DNA of 64,000 nucleotides from Massilia sp. WG5 (GCF_001412595.2 NZ_CP012640.2:4154001-4218000); one strand, 5' to 3'; shown: positions 41,046-59,042, counted from the stretch's first letter. Program-made: numbers and translations. The notes: a model not told the origin generated them from the letters alone.

Positions 41046-41587
41046 ACTTCCAGCACGGCGATCTCGCCATACGCGATGCGATGCGGCGTCCCGGCGGCCC
41101 GCAGCGCGGTCTGTTCGAGAGGCAGGCTGCCTTGCATGGCGCTCAGCAGGCGGATGGTGCCGGCATGGCAGACCAGCAGGGCTTCCGCATGGCCGGCCTG
41201 GCGCAGATCCCGGATAAAAGCGGCGACGCGGCGCGCGACGTCGAGCACGCATTCGGCGCCGCCTGGGCGGTAGTGGAGCAGATCGGCGGTCCAGGCCTCG
41301 ACCTCGATGCGCGGGATGCTGTCCCAGGGCTGCATCTCCCAGCGGCCGAAGTCCATCTCGGCCAGGCGGACATCGAAGCTCAGCGTGGCCGGGGCCAGGC
41401 GCCGGGCGAGCAGGGCGCAGCGTTGCAGCGGGCTGCTGACTACGGGCAGACTGCCCGGCAGGCCGGCGGCGAGCAGACGCGCCTGTACGCGCGCGAGCTC
41501 GGCCTCGGCAACCGTTACGTCGCTGGCGCCGTAGCAGAGGCCATGCCCGATCTCGGGCTGGGGATGACGGACCAGGTGCAGTTTCAC
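41042..41587 (-). CDS. cobC: Histidine phosphatase, probable alpha-ribazole phosphatase CobC
   Basis: The 181-residue phosphoglycerate-mutase-fold enzyme probably removes the 5'-phosphate from alpha-ribazole phosphate or adenosylcobalamin phosphate. The catalytic motif is LVRHPQP (residues 4-10, with RHP in place of the usual RHG). Further catalytic residues are in VSSPLQRC, EMDFGRWE and VCHAGTIR. It ends within the btuB promoter and starts 3 bases after the cobS stop. The role rests on this context. Confidence 0.87.
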   Translation of the reverse strand: MKLHLVRHPQPEIGHGLCYGASDVTVAEAELARVQARLLAAGLPGSLPVVSSPLQRCALLARRLAPATLSFDVRLAEMDFGRWEMQPWDSIPRIEVEAWTADLLHYRPGGAECVLDVARRVAAFIRDLRQAGHAEALLVCHAGTIRLLSAMQGSLPLEQTALRAAGTPHRIAYGEIAVLEV

Positions 41588-41590
41588 CGT

Positions 41591-42370
41591 TCAGGACCAG
41601 GCGCCGTGACCGAGGGTGGCCAGCACGCCGATATAGACGAAGATTTCGGCCAGCTGCTGTACGGCCCCCAGGCAGTCGCCCGTATAGCCGCCGAGACGGC
41701 GTTGCAGCTTGTGGCCGAGCCAGAGCGCGGCCAGCAGGGCGCCGAGCAGCGCGGCCAGCAGGGCAGCAGGCGTGACCCAGCCGCTTGCGAGCAGGATCGG
41801 CGCGGGCAGCAGCGCGGTGAGGGCCGCAATCGCGAATTCGCGACTCGTCATCTGCTGGGCGAGCGGCTTGGCCTTGCCTTCGCCGCGCACGTACTCCAGC
41901 GTCCAGATCAGCGAGGCCGCGGCCAGGCGTGACAGCGGATGGGCCAGGAAAAGGGCGCCGACCGCCACGCGCGGCGGCAGCATCGCCAGCGTAGTCAGCT
42001 TGGCCGCCAGCATGCAGACGATGCCGATCGCGCCATAGGCGCCGACGCGCGAATCTTTCATGATCTCGAGTACGCGCTCGCGTGTCATGCCGCCGCCAAG
42101 GCCGTCGCAGCTGTCGGCGAAGCCGTCTTCATGAAAGGCGCCGGTCAGGTAGATCGACGCGACAGTCGACAGCACGGCCACCACCGGCGCCGGCAGCACC
42201 AGCGCTGCCGCGAAGTAGACGGCAGCGGCGACTGCCGCGACCACGCAGCCTACCAGCGGGAAGTAGCGTGAGGCATGTTGCAGCCAGCTGGCCTCGAAGC
42301 CGACCCAGGACGGGATCGGCAGGCGCGTGAAGAACTGCAGCGCGATGAAGAAAAGGCGGACCTGCTGCAT
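41591..42370 (-). CDS. cobS: Adenosylcobinamide-GDP ribazoletransferase CobS
   Basis: The 259-residue polytopic membrane enzyme joins alpha-ribazole to AdoCbi-GDP, the last assembly step. Signatures are ALQFFTRLPIPSWVGF at the N-terminus and the catalytic aspartate motif AFHEDGFADSCDGLGGGMTRERVLEIMKDS (in parts) near residues 85-115. Several membrane helices follow, then GGYTGDCLGAVQQLAE near the C-terminus. It directly abuts cobT. Confidence 0.94.
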   Translation of the reverse strand: MQQVRLFFIALQFFTRLPIPSWVGFEASWLQHASRYFPLVGCVVAAVAAAVYFAAALVLPAPVVAVLSTVASIYLTGAFHEDGFADSCDGLGGGMTRERVLEIMKDSRVGAYGAIGIVCMLAAKLTTLAMLPPRVAVGALFLAHPLSRLAAASLIWTLEYVRGEGKAKPLAQQMTSREFAIAALTALLPAPILLASGWVTPAALLAALLGALLAALWLGHKLQRRLGGYTGDCLGAVQQLAEIFVYIGVLATLGHGAWS

Positions 42371-43411
42371 CTATTCGGCGGCAGATTTTTCGCTGACGCT
42401 GGCAGACGAGAAGGTCGCCATCTCGTTCAGGAAGTTGGCGGCCGCATGCAGCAGCGGCAGCGCGAGCGCGGCGCCGGTGCCTTCGCCGAGGCGCATGCCC
42501 AGCTGCAGCAGCGGCCGCGCATCGAGCTGCTCCAGCATGCGGCGGTGGCCGGCTTCGTCCGAGCAGTGTGCGAACACGCAGTAGTCGAGGATGGCGGGCG
42601 CGATGCGGCTGGCGGCGAGCAGGGCGGAGGTGACGATGAAGCCGTCGATCAGCAGGGTCTTGCGCAGCGCCGCGGCCTTCAGCATGGCGCCGGCCATCAT
42701 CGCGATCTCAAAGCCGCCGAAAGTGGCCAGCACCTCCAGCGGCGCAGTCACACCGGCGTGGCGGGCGACGGCGGCCTCGATCACCTGCTGCTTGCGCAGC
42801 ACGCCATGCGCCGACAGGCCGGTGCCAGCGCCTACGCAGTCCGCGACCGGAATGCCGGTCAGCTTGTGCATGAGCGCCGCGGCGGAAGTCGTGTTCCCGA
42901 TGCCCATCTCGCCGAAGCCGACCACATTGCCAGGCAGGTCTGCGATCAGGGCGGCGCCATGCTCCATCGCAGTCGCGCACTGCGCGGGCGTCATCGCTGC
43001 TTCGAGCGCGAAGTTGCGGGTGCCCGGGCCGATCTTGCGGTCGACGAGACCTGCGCGCGGGCTGAAATCGTGGTTCACGCCCGCATCGACCACGTGGAGC
43101 GCGGCGCCGTTCTGGCGCGCGAACACATTGATGGCCGCGCCATTGGCGAGGAAGTTCTCGACCATTTGCCAGGTGACGTCCTGCGGGAAGGCGGAAATGC
43201 CCTCGGCGACCACCCCGTGATCTCCGGCGAACACGATGATGGCCGGCCGGTCGACCGTGACCGCGACGGTCTGCTGGATCAGGCCGAGCCGCTTCGCGAG
43301 GTGTTCCAGTGCGCCGAGGCTGCCGAGCGGTTTGGTCTTGTTATTGATAGCCGCGTCGAGCTGGAGGGCGAGCTCGGGATTCGCCGTGGCGGCAATGGAG
43401 GGGAGACGCAT
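42371..43411 (-). CDS. cobT: Nicotinate-nucleotide:dimethylbenzimidazole phosphoribosyltransferase CobT
   Basis: The 346-residue enzyme activates the lower-ligand base to its alpha-ribotide. Segments diagnostic of the family are KPLGSLGALEHLAKRLGL, IIVFAGDHGVVAEGISAFP, GEMGIGNTTSAAAL (catalytic Glu region nearby) and CVGAGTGLS. The frame stays open into the rRNA leader antisense, but ATG 43411 with GGAG 6 bases upstream is the real start. It heads cobT-cobS-cobC. Only ~50 bases separate it from the divergent P1 -35 of rRNA operon 2, leaving no room for a riboswitch. Confidence 0.95.
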   Translation of the reverse strand: MRLPSIAATANPELALQLDAAINNKTKPLGSLGALEHLAKRLGLIQQTVAVTVDRPAIIVFAGDHGVVAEGISAFPQDVTWQMVENFLANGAAINVFARQNGAALHVVDAGVNHDFSPRAGLVDRKIGPGTRNFALEAAMTPAQCATAMEHGAALIADLPGNVVGFGEMGIGNTTSAAALMHKLTGIPVADCVGAGTGLSAHGVLRKQQVIEAAVARHAGVTAPLEVLATFGGFEIAMMAGAMLKAAALRKTLLIDGFIVTSALLAASRIAPAILDYCVFAHCSDEAGHRRMLEQLDARPLLQLGMRLGEGTGAALALPLLHAAANFLNEMATFSSASVSEKSAAE

Positions 43412-43459
43412 GCTGGCTCCGGAGTGAGAAAAGCGGCAAAGATAGCATACGGACAAGCG

Positions 43460-43488
43460 TTGCAGACTGCGGGCGGCTTTGTTATAGT
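43460..43488 (+). promoter_or_regulatory. rRNA operon 2, promoter P1
   Basis: TTGCAG (43460-43465), a 17-base spacer and TATAGT (43483-43488); same discriminator as operon 1 except one base. Confidence 0.7.
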
Positions 43489-43555
43489 TCTGTCCCTGCT
43501 TCTGCAGCGCACCAAAAAGCTTCAACATCGAGTGCACACTGCGGAAAAGGATGAG

Positions 43556-43584
43556 TTGACGGATTAAACGAAACACTGCATAAT
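43556..43584 (+). promoter_or_regulatory. rRNA operon 2, promoter P2
   Basis: TTGACG (43556-43561), 17 bases, CATAAT (43579-43584); identical to operon 1. Confidence 0.75.
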
Positions 43585-43836
43585 CTCGCTTCTCTGCTGC
43601 TGACGAACACAACGATTCGCAAACGCAGCAAGGCAGTACCGAACACAGTTCTTTAACAATCAACAGTCGATAAGTGTGGGCGTTTGATGAAGTGCCAGCA
43701 GCCGCGTCAGTGATTGCTGAATGCTTAAATTATCAAATGTTCACACAAAAGAAATACGTTGCTCAGCAATGAGTAACGGTCAGTATTTTGAGTGAGCGAC
43801 ACGTTGTCTGCGAAAGCGGATGACAAAACAGAGATT
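43585..43836 (+). other. rRNA operon 2 leader: boxA and pre-16S processing stem
   Basis: boxA is at 43648-43658; the processing arm 43662-43689 pairs with 45398-45425; the 530-loop-like 15-mer is at 43692-43706. The leader is identical to operon 1 except an A for G in the TGATTGCTGA segment near 43713. Confidence 0.85.
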
Positions 43837-45372
<1,536 letters not shown>

Positions 45373-45450
45373 GAGTGGCACTGGAGCGAAAGCTCAGCAT
45401 CAAGCGCCTACGCTTATCGACTGTTCAAAAGTTAAACGAGAAGAGTTTTC

Positions 45451-45527
45451 GGGGCTGTAGCTCAGCTGGTTAGAGCACCGTGTTGATAACGCGGGGGTCG
45501 TTGGTTCGAGTCCAACCAGCCCTACCA
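45451..45527 (+). tRNA. tRNA-Ile (GAT), rRNA operon 2
   Basis: Identical to the copy in operon 1; anticodon GAT at 45485-45487. Confidence 0.97.
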
Positions 45528-45542
45528 CGTTAGATGTATGTC

Positions 45543-45618
45543 GGGGGATTAGCTCAGCTGGGAGAGCACCTGCTTTGCAAGCAGGGGGTCGTCGGTTCGA
45601 TCCCGTCATCCTCCACCA
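45543..45618 (+). tRNA. tRNA-Ala (TGC), rRNA operon 2
   Basis: Identical to the copy in operon 1; anticodon TGC at 45576-45578. Confidence 0.97.
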
Positions 45619-45674
45619 AACTCTCTGTGTACTGCATTTATGTAAGAGCTGACTCTTAGATAAGTGTAGTTCTC

Positions 45675-45685
45675 GTTCTTTAACA
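45675..45685 (+). promoter_or_regulatory. Spacer boxA before 23S, rRNA operon 2
   Basis: GTTCTTTAACA as in operon 1. The hairpin just after it (about 45715-45745) has a different sequence from operons 1 and 3 but keeps complementary arms. Confidence 0.8.
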
Positions 45686-45835
45686 ATCTGGAAGAAGTAA
45701 AGTTTTCTTTAAGCGTGTAATTGGTCTAACGACCGAATGCACACTTAGGGTAGTAATCTGTTGTATCAACAAACAAAGTAAGCTGTCATTTGCCTATGAC
45801 GTTCTCTATTACTCATGTAGAGGCCAACGTTATAG

Positions 45836-48710
<2,875 letters not shown>

Positions 48711-48828
48711 CTATAACCTTGGCAGTCCTTGCCGGGTTTTGACAGCTGCTTGTTGAGACAACAGATAAAACTACTTCTTCCAGATTCAGGGTAGCGTCGC
48801 CACACGACGACGAAACCCGTACAAGTCA

Positions 48829-48944
48829 TGCCTGATGACCATAGCAAGTCGGTACCACCCCTTCCCATCCCGAACAGGACCGTGAAACGACTTTGCGCCG
48901 ATGATAGTGCTGCAACCAGTGTGAAAGTAGGTTATCGTCAGGCT
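48829..48944 (+). rRNA. rrf: 5S ribosomal RNA, copy 2
   Basis: The ~116-base gene appears identical to copy 1, with paired termini GCCTGA/TCAGGC. Confidence 0.95.
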
Positions 48945-48955
48945 AATTATTAAGC

Positions 48956-48988
48956 AAAGCCCCACCAGTGATCTGGTGGGGCTTTTTG
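48956..48988 (+). terminator. Terminator of rRNA operon 2
   Basis: Thirteen-base perfect arms (48956-48968 and 48973-48985), TGAT loop and a T-run. The stem is identical to operon 3 but not to operon 1. Confidence 0.88.
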
Positions 48989-49087
48989 CTTTCGGGCGGC
49001 CGAAAACAGCGCCGCCCGTTCAGGTCGCATTTCTTTTTCCCGCTGGTGTTCAAAAACGTTGCTGAACGTAAACAAAATTTCGACTTT

Positions 49088-49107
49088 TTGTAGGCATGGT
49101 CCTACAA
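49088..49107. promoter_or_regulatory. Inverted repeat (possible operator) upstream of the TonB-dependent receptor
   Basis: TTGTAGG and CCTACAA are perfect arms around CATGGT. They lie 75-95 bases before the receptor start, just upstream of a GATAAT (49114-49119) that could be a -10. Symmetry and position suit a dimeric repressor or activator. Confidence 0.45.
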
Positions 49108-49182
49108 CAAACAGATAATAAAGATGTCGTAAATAAATAGAAGTTGTAGCGTTCACATAACCATGCAACAGCGAGAAGAGAG

Positions 49183-51918
49183 ATGAGAATGAAAGAGAAA
49201 GCGACTGTTCGTTCCGTACGGCTGGCACTGGGTTTGCTCGCGACGCTGGCTACAGGGCAGGCGCTTGGCCAGGAGCAGGCAATGCAACGGGTCGAAGTGA
49301 CCGGATCGGCGATCAAGCGTATCGCTGCCGAAGGTGCATTACCGATCCAGATCCTGAATCAGGAGACGATCGCAAAAACCGGTGCCACCAACGTCGCCGA
49401 ACTGATCCAGGCGCTGCCCGCCATGCAGGGCTTCACGATTTCCGCGATTTCGGCAGGCACCAATTCCGGTGGCCGGGTGACCGCCTCGATTCACGATATC
49501 GGCGAAAGCTATACGCTGGTCCTGCTGAACGGCCGCCGACTGGCGCCGCAGGGTTCGGGCAGCGCAGTCAACCTGCAGGCGATTCCGATGAGCGCGGTCG
49601 AGCGGGTCGAAATCCTGACCGATGGCGCCTCGGCGCTGTATGGATCGGATGCCATCGCCGGCGTCGTCAACTTCATCCTCAAGCGCAACCAGCAGGGCGG
49701 CGATATCGAGGCCAGCTACAACACGCCGACCGAAAACCGCGCCGGCGATTCGAAGTATGTGAGCGCCAGTTACGGCTTCGGCGACCTCGAAACCAAAGGC
49801 TTCAACGTTCTGGCCGCCTACCGCCACGACCAGCAAAGCCAGATCAAGGCGACCGAGCGCGATTTCGCCAAGACCGCCTATATTCCCTTCGATTTTCACG
49901 GTAATCACTACATCTACGACCGTACCAGCACTGCGACGATTCCGGCCAACGTCACCGCAACTTTCAACAACAATATTCCGTCGACCGGCTTCTCGCCGTA
50001 TTTGAAAAAAAATGGCGCTTGCCCCGCCATGAACTTCGTCAGCCTGAACAACACGGCGACGACACAGAACTGCGCCTTCGATTTCGTGCAGACCGTCGAA
50101 GTGGTCCCGGAAAACAAGCGTGACAGCCTTTTCCTGAAGGGTACCCTGAATGTCAGCGACAATCTCCAGCTGTTCAGCGACTTCGCATTCTCGCGTTTCG
50201 ACATCACCGCGCGAATCGCGCCAAATACCGCGCCGTTCACCATCGCGGCCAATTCCGCGATGTTCACCGAGTATGTCGCTCCCTACCTGAGCGCGCAGCA
50301 GCTCGCCAACATCAAGTCGGTATCGGGTAATTACCGCACCTATGATTGGGGCACGCGCGACAGCCGCACCGTCACCGATTCGACCCACCTGGTCGTCGGC
50401 GCCGATGGCAATGCGGCAGGCTGGAACCTGAACAGTGGCCTGACCTGGTCGCGCAACAAGATCGACGAGCAATACGTAGGCGGCTATGCGAAGGACAAGG
50501 AATTCCGCGCGATGCTGGCGAACCGCTCTTTCGATCCGTTTGCCGCGATCGGCGGCCAGAGTGACGCCACCAAGACCCTGATCGCCGATTCGCTGTTCCA
50601 TGGTTCGATCCGTGAAGCGTCGACGACACTCAAGAGTGCGGACCTGCGCGCGTCCCACGACCTGTTTGCCCTGGGCGGCGGTGCGGCCCAGTTGGGCGTC
50701 GGCGCCGACTACCGCCAGTACCATTACGAGCAGACGCCGCTGGCGAAAGACAGCGACATCTACAACTTCAACGCCGTGCCGGCCCTGGACATGAAGCGCG
50801 ACAGCTACGGTGTGTTCACCGAGGTGCTGGCCCCGCTGTTCAAGCAACTCGAGCTCACGGCGGCCCTGCGTTACGACAGCATCGACGCGATCGAGGATGC
50901 GCTCGCCAACAAAACCATGGGCAAGAAGGCGTCGAAGACGACTTACAAGATCTCGACCCGCTATCAGCCGACCCAGGCGGTGCTGCTGCGCGGCTCCTTC
51001 GGCACCGGCTTCAAGGCGCCGAGCATGCTCGACATCGGGCAGTCGCTGGTCAGCGCCGGCTTCACGGCGGGCTCCTATACCTGTCCGATCCAGCACCCCG
51101 AGTACTGCCGTCCGGGCAAGACGCAGTACAACCTCCTGTCCGGCGGTAACGAAAACCTGAAGCCGGAAACCTCGAAGCAGTTCAGCCTCGGTATCCGCCT
51201 GGAGCCGTCGGCCGCGCTGTCGATGGGCCTGGACCTGTGGGACGTGACGATTCGCGACGCGGTGTCCGGTGTTTCGGAGCAGCAGGCCTTCGGCGACCCG
51301 GTCAAGTTCCGCGATCTCTTCACCACCTACACCGAACCGTCGACCGGCAATACCTACTGGGCCTTCAAGTCGCTGTCGGTAAACATCGGCCGCCAGCACA
51401 ACCGCGGCATCGACTGGGATGCGACCTCGCGCTACAGGTTCGGCTGGGGCACCCTGATCGCCACGGTCAACGGCACCCATATGCTCAAGGCGGACTATAC
51501 GCTGCCGGGTACCGACAACCAGTGGACCAGCAGCATGAACTTCTTCGGCGTGAACAACGCCGTCACCTTCCGCAACCTGGCGCGCTTCAGCGCGACCCTC
51601 GACACCGGCAAACTGTCGAACACGCTGATGCTGAATTACCGGAACGGCTATACCGACGCCTCGGCAACGGTGCGCAATACCGCGACCAATGCCAACGAGA
51701 CGATCCGTCTCGACGTGCCCTCGTACTCGACCCTGGACTGGCAGGGCCGCTACCTGGTCAGCAAGGCGATCACGCTGCGCCTGGGTGTGAAGAACCTGCT
51801 GGACCGGGAGCCGCCACTGTCGCTGCGCGCCTCGTCGGGCCACCAGGTCGGCTATGACCCTCGCTATGCCGATCCGCTCGGCCGCCAGGTCTACGTCACC
51901 GGCAATTACAAGTTCTGA
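49183..51918 (+). CDS. TonB-dependent outer-membrane receptor
   Basis: The 911-residue receptor has a signal peptide (LALGLLATLATGQALGQ, residues ~13-29). The plug domain carries VEVTGSAIKRIAAEGALPIQ as a TonB-box region, SYTLVLLNGRRLAP and VEILTDGASALYGSDAIAGVVNFILK. A long beta-barrel ends in the outer-membrane-targeting C-terminus YVTGNYKF. An AGAAGAGAG purine run precedes the ATG. This plug subtype is common among large-substrate (oligosaccharide, peptide) receptors. No catabolic neighbours hint at a substrate. A long antisense ORF opposite it is a codon-bias shadow. Confidence 0.93.
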   Translation: MRMKEKATVRSVRLALGLLATLATGQALGQEQAMQRVEVTGSAIKRIAAEGALPIQILNQETIAKTGATNVAELIQALPAMQGFTISAISAGTNSGGRVTASIHDIGESYTLVLLNGRRLAPQGSGSAVNLQAIPMSAVERVEILTDGASALYGSDAIAGVVNFILKRNQQGGDIEASYNTPTENRAGDSKYVSASYGFGDLETKGFNVLAAYRHDQQSQIKATERDFAKTAYIPFDFHGNHYIYDRTSTATIPANVTATFNNNIPSTGFSPYLKKNGACPAMNFVSLNNTATTQNCAFDFVQTVEVVPENKRDSLFLKGTLNVSDNLQLFSDFAFSRFDITARIAPNTAPFTIAANSAMFTEYVAPYLSAQQLANIKSVSGNYRTYDWGTRDSRTVTDSTHLVVGADGNAAGWNLNSGLTWSRNKIDEQYVGGYAKDKEFRAMLANRSFDPFAAIGGQSDATKTLIADSLFHGSIREASTTLKSADLRASHDLFALGGGAAQLGVGADYRQYHYEQTPLAKDSDIYNFNAVPALDMKRDSYGVFTEVLAPLFKQLELTAALRYDSIDAIEDALANKTMGKKASKTTYKISTRYQPTQAVLLRGSFGTGFKAPSMLDIGQSLVSAGFTAGSYTCPIQHPEYCRPGKTQYNLLSGGNENLKPETSKQFSLGIRLEPSAALSMGLDLWDVTIRDAVSGVSEQQAFGDPVKFRDLFTTYTEPSTGNTYWAFKSLSVNIGRQHNRGIDWDATSRYRFGWGTLIATVNGTHMLKADYTLPGTDNQWTSSMNFFGVNNAVTFRNLARFSATLDTGKLSNTLMLNYRNGYTDASATVRNTATNANETIRLDVPSYSTLDWQGRYLVSKAITLRLGVKNLLDREPPLSLRASSGHQVGYDPRYADPLGRQVYVTGNYKF

Positions 51919-52093
51919 TCCGCGCATGACGGACACGCCCGCCCGGTTCGCGCCCGGCGGCTTGCTCCGCTTCCGTAACACCTCTCTACAAGACCTGGTC
52001 CGTTTCGGAACAGTTGCGCCGCCCATATCCGAACTGCCCGGAGGGCATGCCAGTTGCTCGCTTATCGATAAACGACAAGACAGGGCGACAAGG

Positions 52094-53336
52094 ATGGCGT
52101 ATCGAACCGGTCCGGCAGCGACAGTGGCAGCCGCGGCCCTGGCGCGGCTCAGTATCCGTCTCGTTCCGTTGTCAGCCGGCTTCGCGATGGCCGCTGAGGA
52201 CCTCAATGTCCGCGTTGCCAGGGTCGAGATGGTCGGCGTCGCGACCGATACCAGCCTGCGCAAGGCCGGCGGGGAAAACCTGGCCGAGTTCATGGCGTAC
52301 AAGCCGAGCGGCGTGAACGTGAACGAGGTTTCGGGCAGTTCATTCCAGAGCGCTGTCACTTACCGCGGCTTCCGCGCTTCGCCGGTGCTGGGCAGCTCGC
52401 AGGGAATCTCGGTGTATCTCGACGGCGTGCGCGTGAACGGGCCCTTCGGCGACCTGGCCAACTGGGACATGGTGCCCGAGGCGGCGATCGGCGAGCTTTT
52501 GCTGGTCCCAGGCGCCAATCCCCTGTACGGCATGAACACGCTGGGCCGCGCGCTGGCGTTCAGGACGAAATCGGGCTCACGCATCCCGGCGGCGACGCCG
52601 AATTCTCCGCGAGCGACCAAGGCCGGCGCCATGCCGATCTCGGCTACGGCTGGCAGGGCACAGGCGGCTGGCACGGCTTCGTCGGCGCCACCCTGTTCGA
52701 CGACAGCGGCTGGCGCGCACATTCCGCCGGGCGCCTTGGGACTGTCCTGCTCGAGGTCGGCCGCAGCGCGGCGTCCAGCGACTGGAGCGTCGCGCTGCTC
52801 GGTGGCCGCAGCCGCATGCTCGGCAACGGCCTCTTGCCCGACCGGCTGTACCGGGACGACCGCCGCGTCGTCTATACCTGCCCGGATACCCCTCGCAACC
52901 GCCTGCTGCAGGGCACGCTCAACTTCACGCAGCGCTTCGGCCGCGACAGCAATCTGAATGCCGTCGCCTACGTCGGCAACAGCCGCCGCGATACCGGCAA
53001 CGGCGATATCGGCGGTGGCGATGATGAGCAGCAGCAGTGCGCGGCGCCGCATCCCGGCATCCCGAGTACGACCAGTACGCGCCAGGACAGTCAGCGCGAG
53101 CATCAGCGTCGGCACCCGGCACCCGGCACCCGGTACCCGGCGCAGCGCGCTGCGTCTCGACGCCAGCGCCGACCGGGGCGACGTCAACTACGCACAGTTC
53201 GCGCAGGCCGCCTTCATCCGGCTGACCGCCAGCGCCTGCCACGGCCGCACGCGCGTCGGTAACACCCTGCGCAATGAGCGCGGACCGCAGTCCGCCGAGC
53301 AGTTCCAGCTACAGCCGCCTGAACCGCGCGCTCGGT
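52094..53336 (+). pseudogene. TonB-dependent receptor remnant, frameshifted and truncated
   Basis: The first ~160 codons encode a signal-like N-terminus and a plug domain (GENLAEFMAYKPSGVNVNEV; GISVYLDGVRVNGPFGDLANWDMVPE; LYGMNTLGRALAFRTKSG). At about 52575 the frame shifts by one base. It continues in another register (HPGGDAEFSASDQGRRHADLGY, then DWSVALLGGRSRMLGNGLLPDRLYRDD and NLNAVAYVGNSRRDTGNGD). A second shift occurs around a CGGCACC tandem repeat (53107-53145), after which RLDASADRGDVNYAQFAQAAFIRL is readable. It stops at ~53336, less than half a receptor, 163 bases before the next rRNA promoter. It probably arose from an intact receptor broken when the region rearranged. Confidence 0.75.
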
Positions 53337-53498
53337 AGCAAATAGTTCAAGATGTTTGCAGTATTTTCAGTCATGAGTCCGAGTGGCGACGGCTGATTTT
53401 TCGGAATCAAGACTGGTATCAGGAATCGCTGAATCAAAGGGAACCGGATCTGGCCATTGCGGTTGGGTGTCTAAAATGCGTCGTCGGCGCAACAGGGC
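53337..53498. other. Gap between receptor remnant and rRNA operon 3
   Basis: No gene or clear regulatory signal is visible. It may include unrecognised decayed receptor sequence or upstream elements of the P1 promoter. Confidence 0.4.
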
Positions 53499-53528
53499 TT
53501 GTGCATTTATGCTTGGGTTTGCTATAGT
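53499..53528 (+). promoter_or_regulatory. rRNA operon 3, promoter P1
   Basis: TTGTGC (53499-53504), 18 bases, TATAGT (53523-53528). The -35 matches consensus less well than at the other operons, and the sequence downstream to P2 is different and 32 bases longer. Confidence 0.65.
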
Positions 53529-53627
53529 TCGCGTCCTGCTTCTGCAGCGCAAGAAAAGCTGAACGAAATCAAGTAGTTGAGCTGGGTGTTTTGATAACAC
53601 CGCTGGTGCTGAAGAAAAACGGAGGGG

Positions 53628-53656
53628 TTGACGAGTTAAGCGAAACACTGCATAAT
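53628..53656 (+). promoter_or_regulatory. rRNA operon 3, promoter P2
   Basis: TTGACG (53628-53633), 17 bases, CATAAT (53651-53656); boxes are identical to operons 1 and 2, with two spacer substitutions. Confidence 0.75.
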
Positions 53657-53908
53657 CTCATTCCTCTGCTGCTGACGAACACAACGATTCGCAAACGCAG
53701 CAAGGCAGTACCGAACACAGTTCTTTAACAATCAACAGTCGATAAGTGTGGGCGTTTGATGAAGTGCCAGCAGCCGCGTCAGTGGTTGCTGAATGCTTAA
53801 ATTATCAAATGTTCACACAAAAGAAATACGTTGCTCAGCAATGAGTAACGGTCAGTATTTTGAGTGAGCGACACGTTGTCTGCGAAAGCGGATGACAAAA
53901 CAGAGATT
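53657..53908 (+). other. rRNA operon 3 leader: boxA and pre-16S processing stem
   Basis: boxA is at 53720-53730, the processing arm at 53734-53761 pairs with 55470-55497, and the 530-loop-like 15-mer is at 53764-53778. Sequence is essentially that of operon 1. Confidence 0.85.
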
Positions 53909-55444
<1,536 letters not shown>

Positions 55445-55522
55445 GAGTGGCACTGGAGCGAAAGCTCAGCATCAAGCGCCTACGCTTATCGACTGTTCAA
55501 AAGTTAAACGAGAAGAGTTTTC

Positions 55523-55599
55523 GGGGCTGTAGCTCAGCTGGTTAGAGCACCGTGTTGATAACGCGGGGGTCGTTGGTTCGAGTCCAACCAGCCCTACCA
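55523..55599 (+). tRNA. tRNA-Ile (GAT), rRNA operon 3
   Basis: Identical to the other two copies; anticodon GAT at 55557-55559. Confidence 0.97.
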
Positions 55600-55614
55600 C
55601 GTTAGATGTATGTC

Positions 55615-55690
55615 GGGGGATTAGCTCAGCTGGGAGAGCACCTGCTTTGCAAGCAGGGGGTCGTCGGTTCGATCCCGTCATCCTCCACCA
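55615..55690 (+). tRNA. tRNA-Ala (TGC), rRNA operon 3
   Basis: Identical to the other two copies; anticodon TGC at 55648-55650. Confidence 0.97.
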
Positions 55691-55746
55691 AACTCTCTGT
55701 GTACTGCATTTATGTAAGAGCTGACTCTTAGATAAGTGTAGTTCTC

Positions 55747-55757
55747 GTTCTTTAACA
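55747..55757 (+). promoter_or_regulatory. Spacer boxA before 23S, rRNA operon 3
   Basis: GTTCTTTAACA; the following spacer hairpin is the operon 1 type. Confidence 0.8.
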
Positions 55758-55907
55758 ATCTGGAAGAAGTAAAGTTTTCTTTAAGCGTTCAACGCATCGA
55801 AAGATGTATTGAACACTTAGGGTAGTAATCTGTTGTATCAACAAACATAGTAAGCTGTCATTTGCCTATGACGTTCTCTATTACTCATGTAGAGGCCAAC
55901 GTTATAG

Positions 55908-58798
<2,891 letters not shown>

Positions 58799-58915
58799 CT
58801 ATAACCTTGGCAGTCTTTGCCGGGTTTTGACAGCTGCTTGTTGAGACAACAGATAAAACACTTCTTCCAGATTCAGGGTAGCGTCGCCACACGACGACGA
58901 AACCCGTACAAGTCA

Positions 58916-59031
58916 TGCCTGATGACCATAGCAAGTCGGTACCACCCCTTCCCATCCCGAACAGGACCGTGAAACGACTTTGCGCCGATGATAGTGCTGC
59001 AACCAGTGTGAAAGTAGGTTATCGTCAGGCT
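58916..59031 (+). rRNA. rrf: 5S ribosomal RNA, copy 3
   Basis: The ~116-base gene appears identical to the other copies; the 23S-5S spacer has one substitution (GTCTTTGCC). Confidence 0.95.
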
Positions 59032-59042
59032 AATTATTAAGC

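Noticed and set aside
42371..43663. cobT starting in the antisense of the rRNA leader
   Set aside because: The first 84 codons are antisense rRNA leader; the family N-terminus begins at 43411 with a ribosome site.
49339..52359. A 1006-codon open frame antisense to the TonB receptor
   Set aside because: It mirrors a clear receptor with signal peptide and plug motifs. The antisense product is compositionally odd, resembles no family, and is explained by GC-rich codon bias.
53107..53145. CGGCACC tandem repeat as a possible CRISPR or regulatory array
   Set aside because: Only about three 7-base units inside a decayed receptor gene; best seen as a slippage tract.
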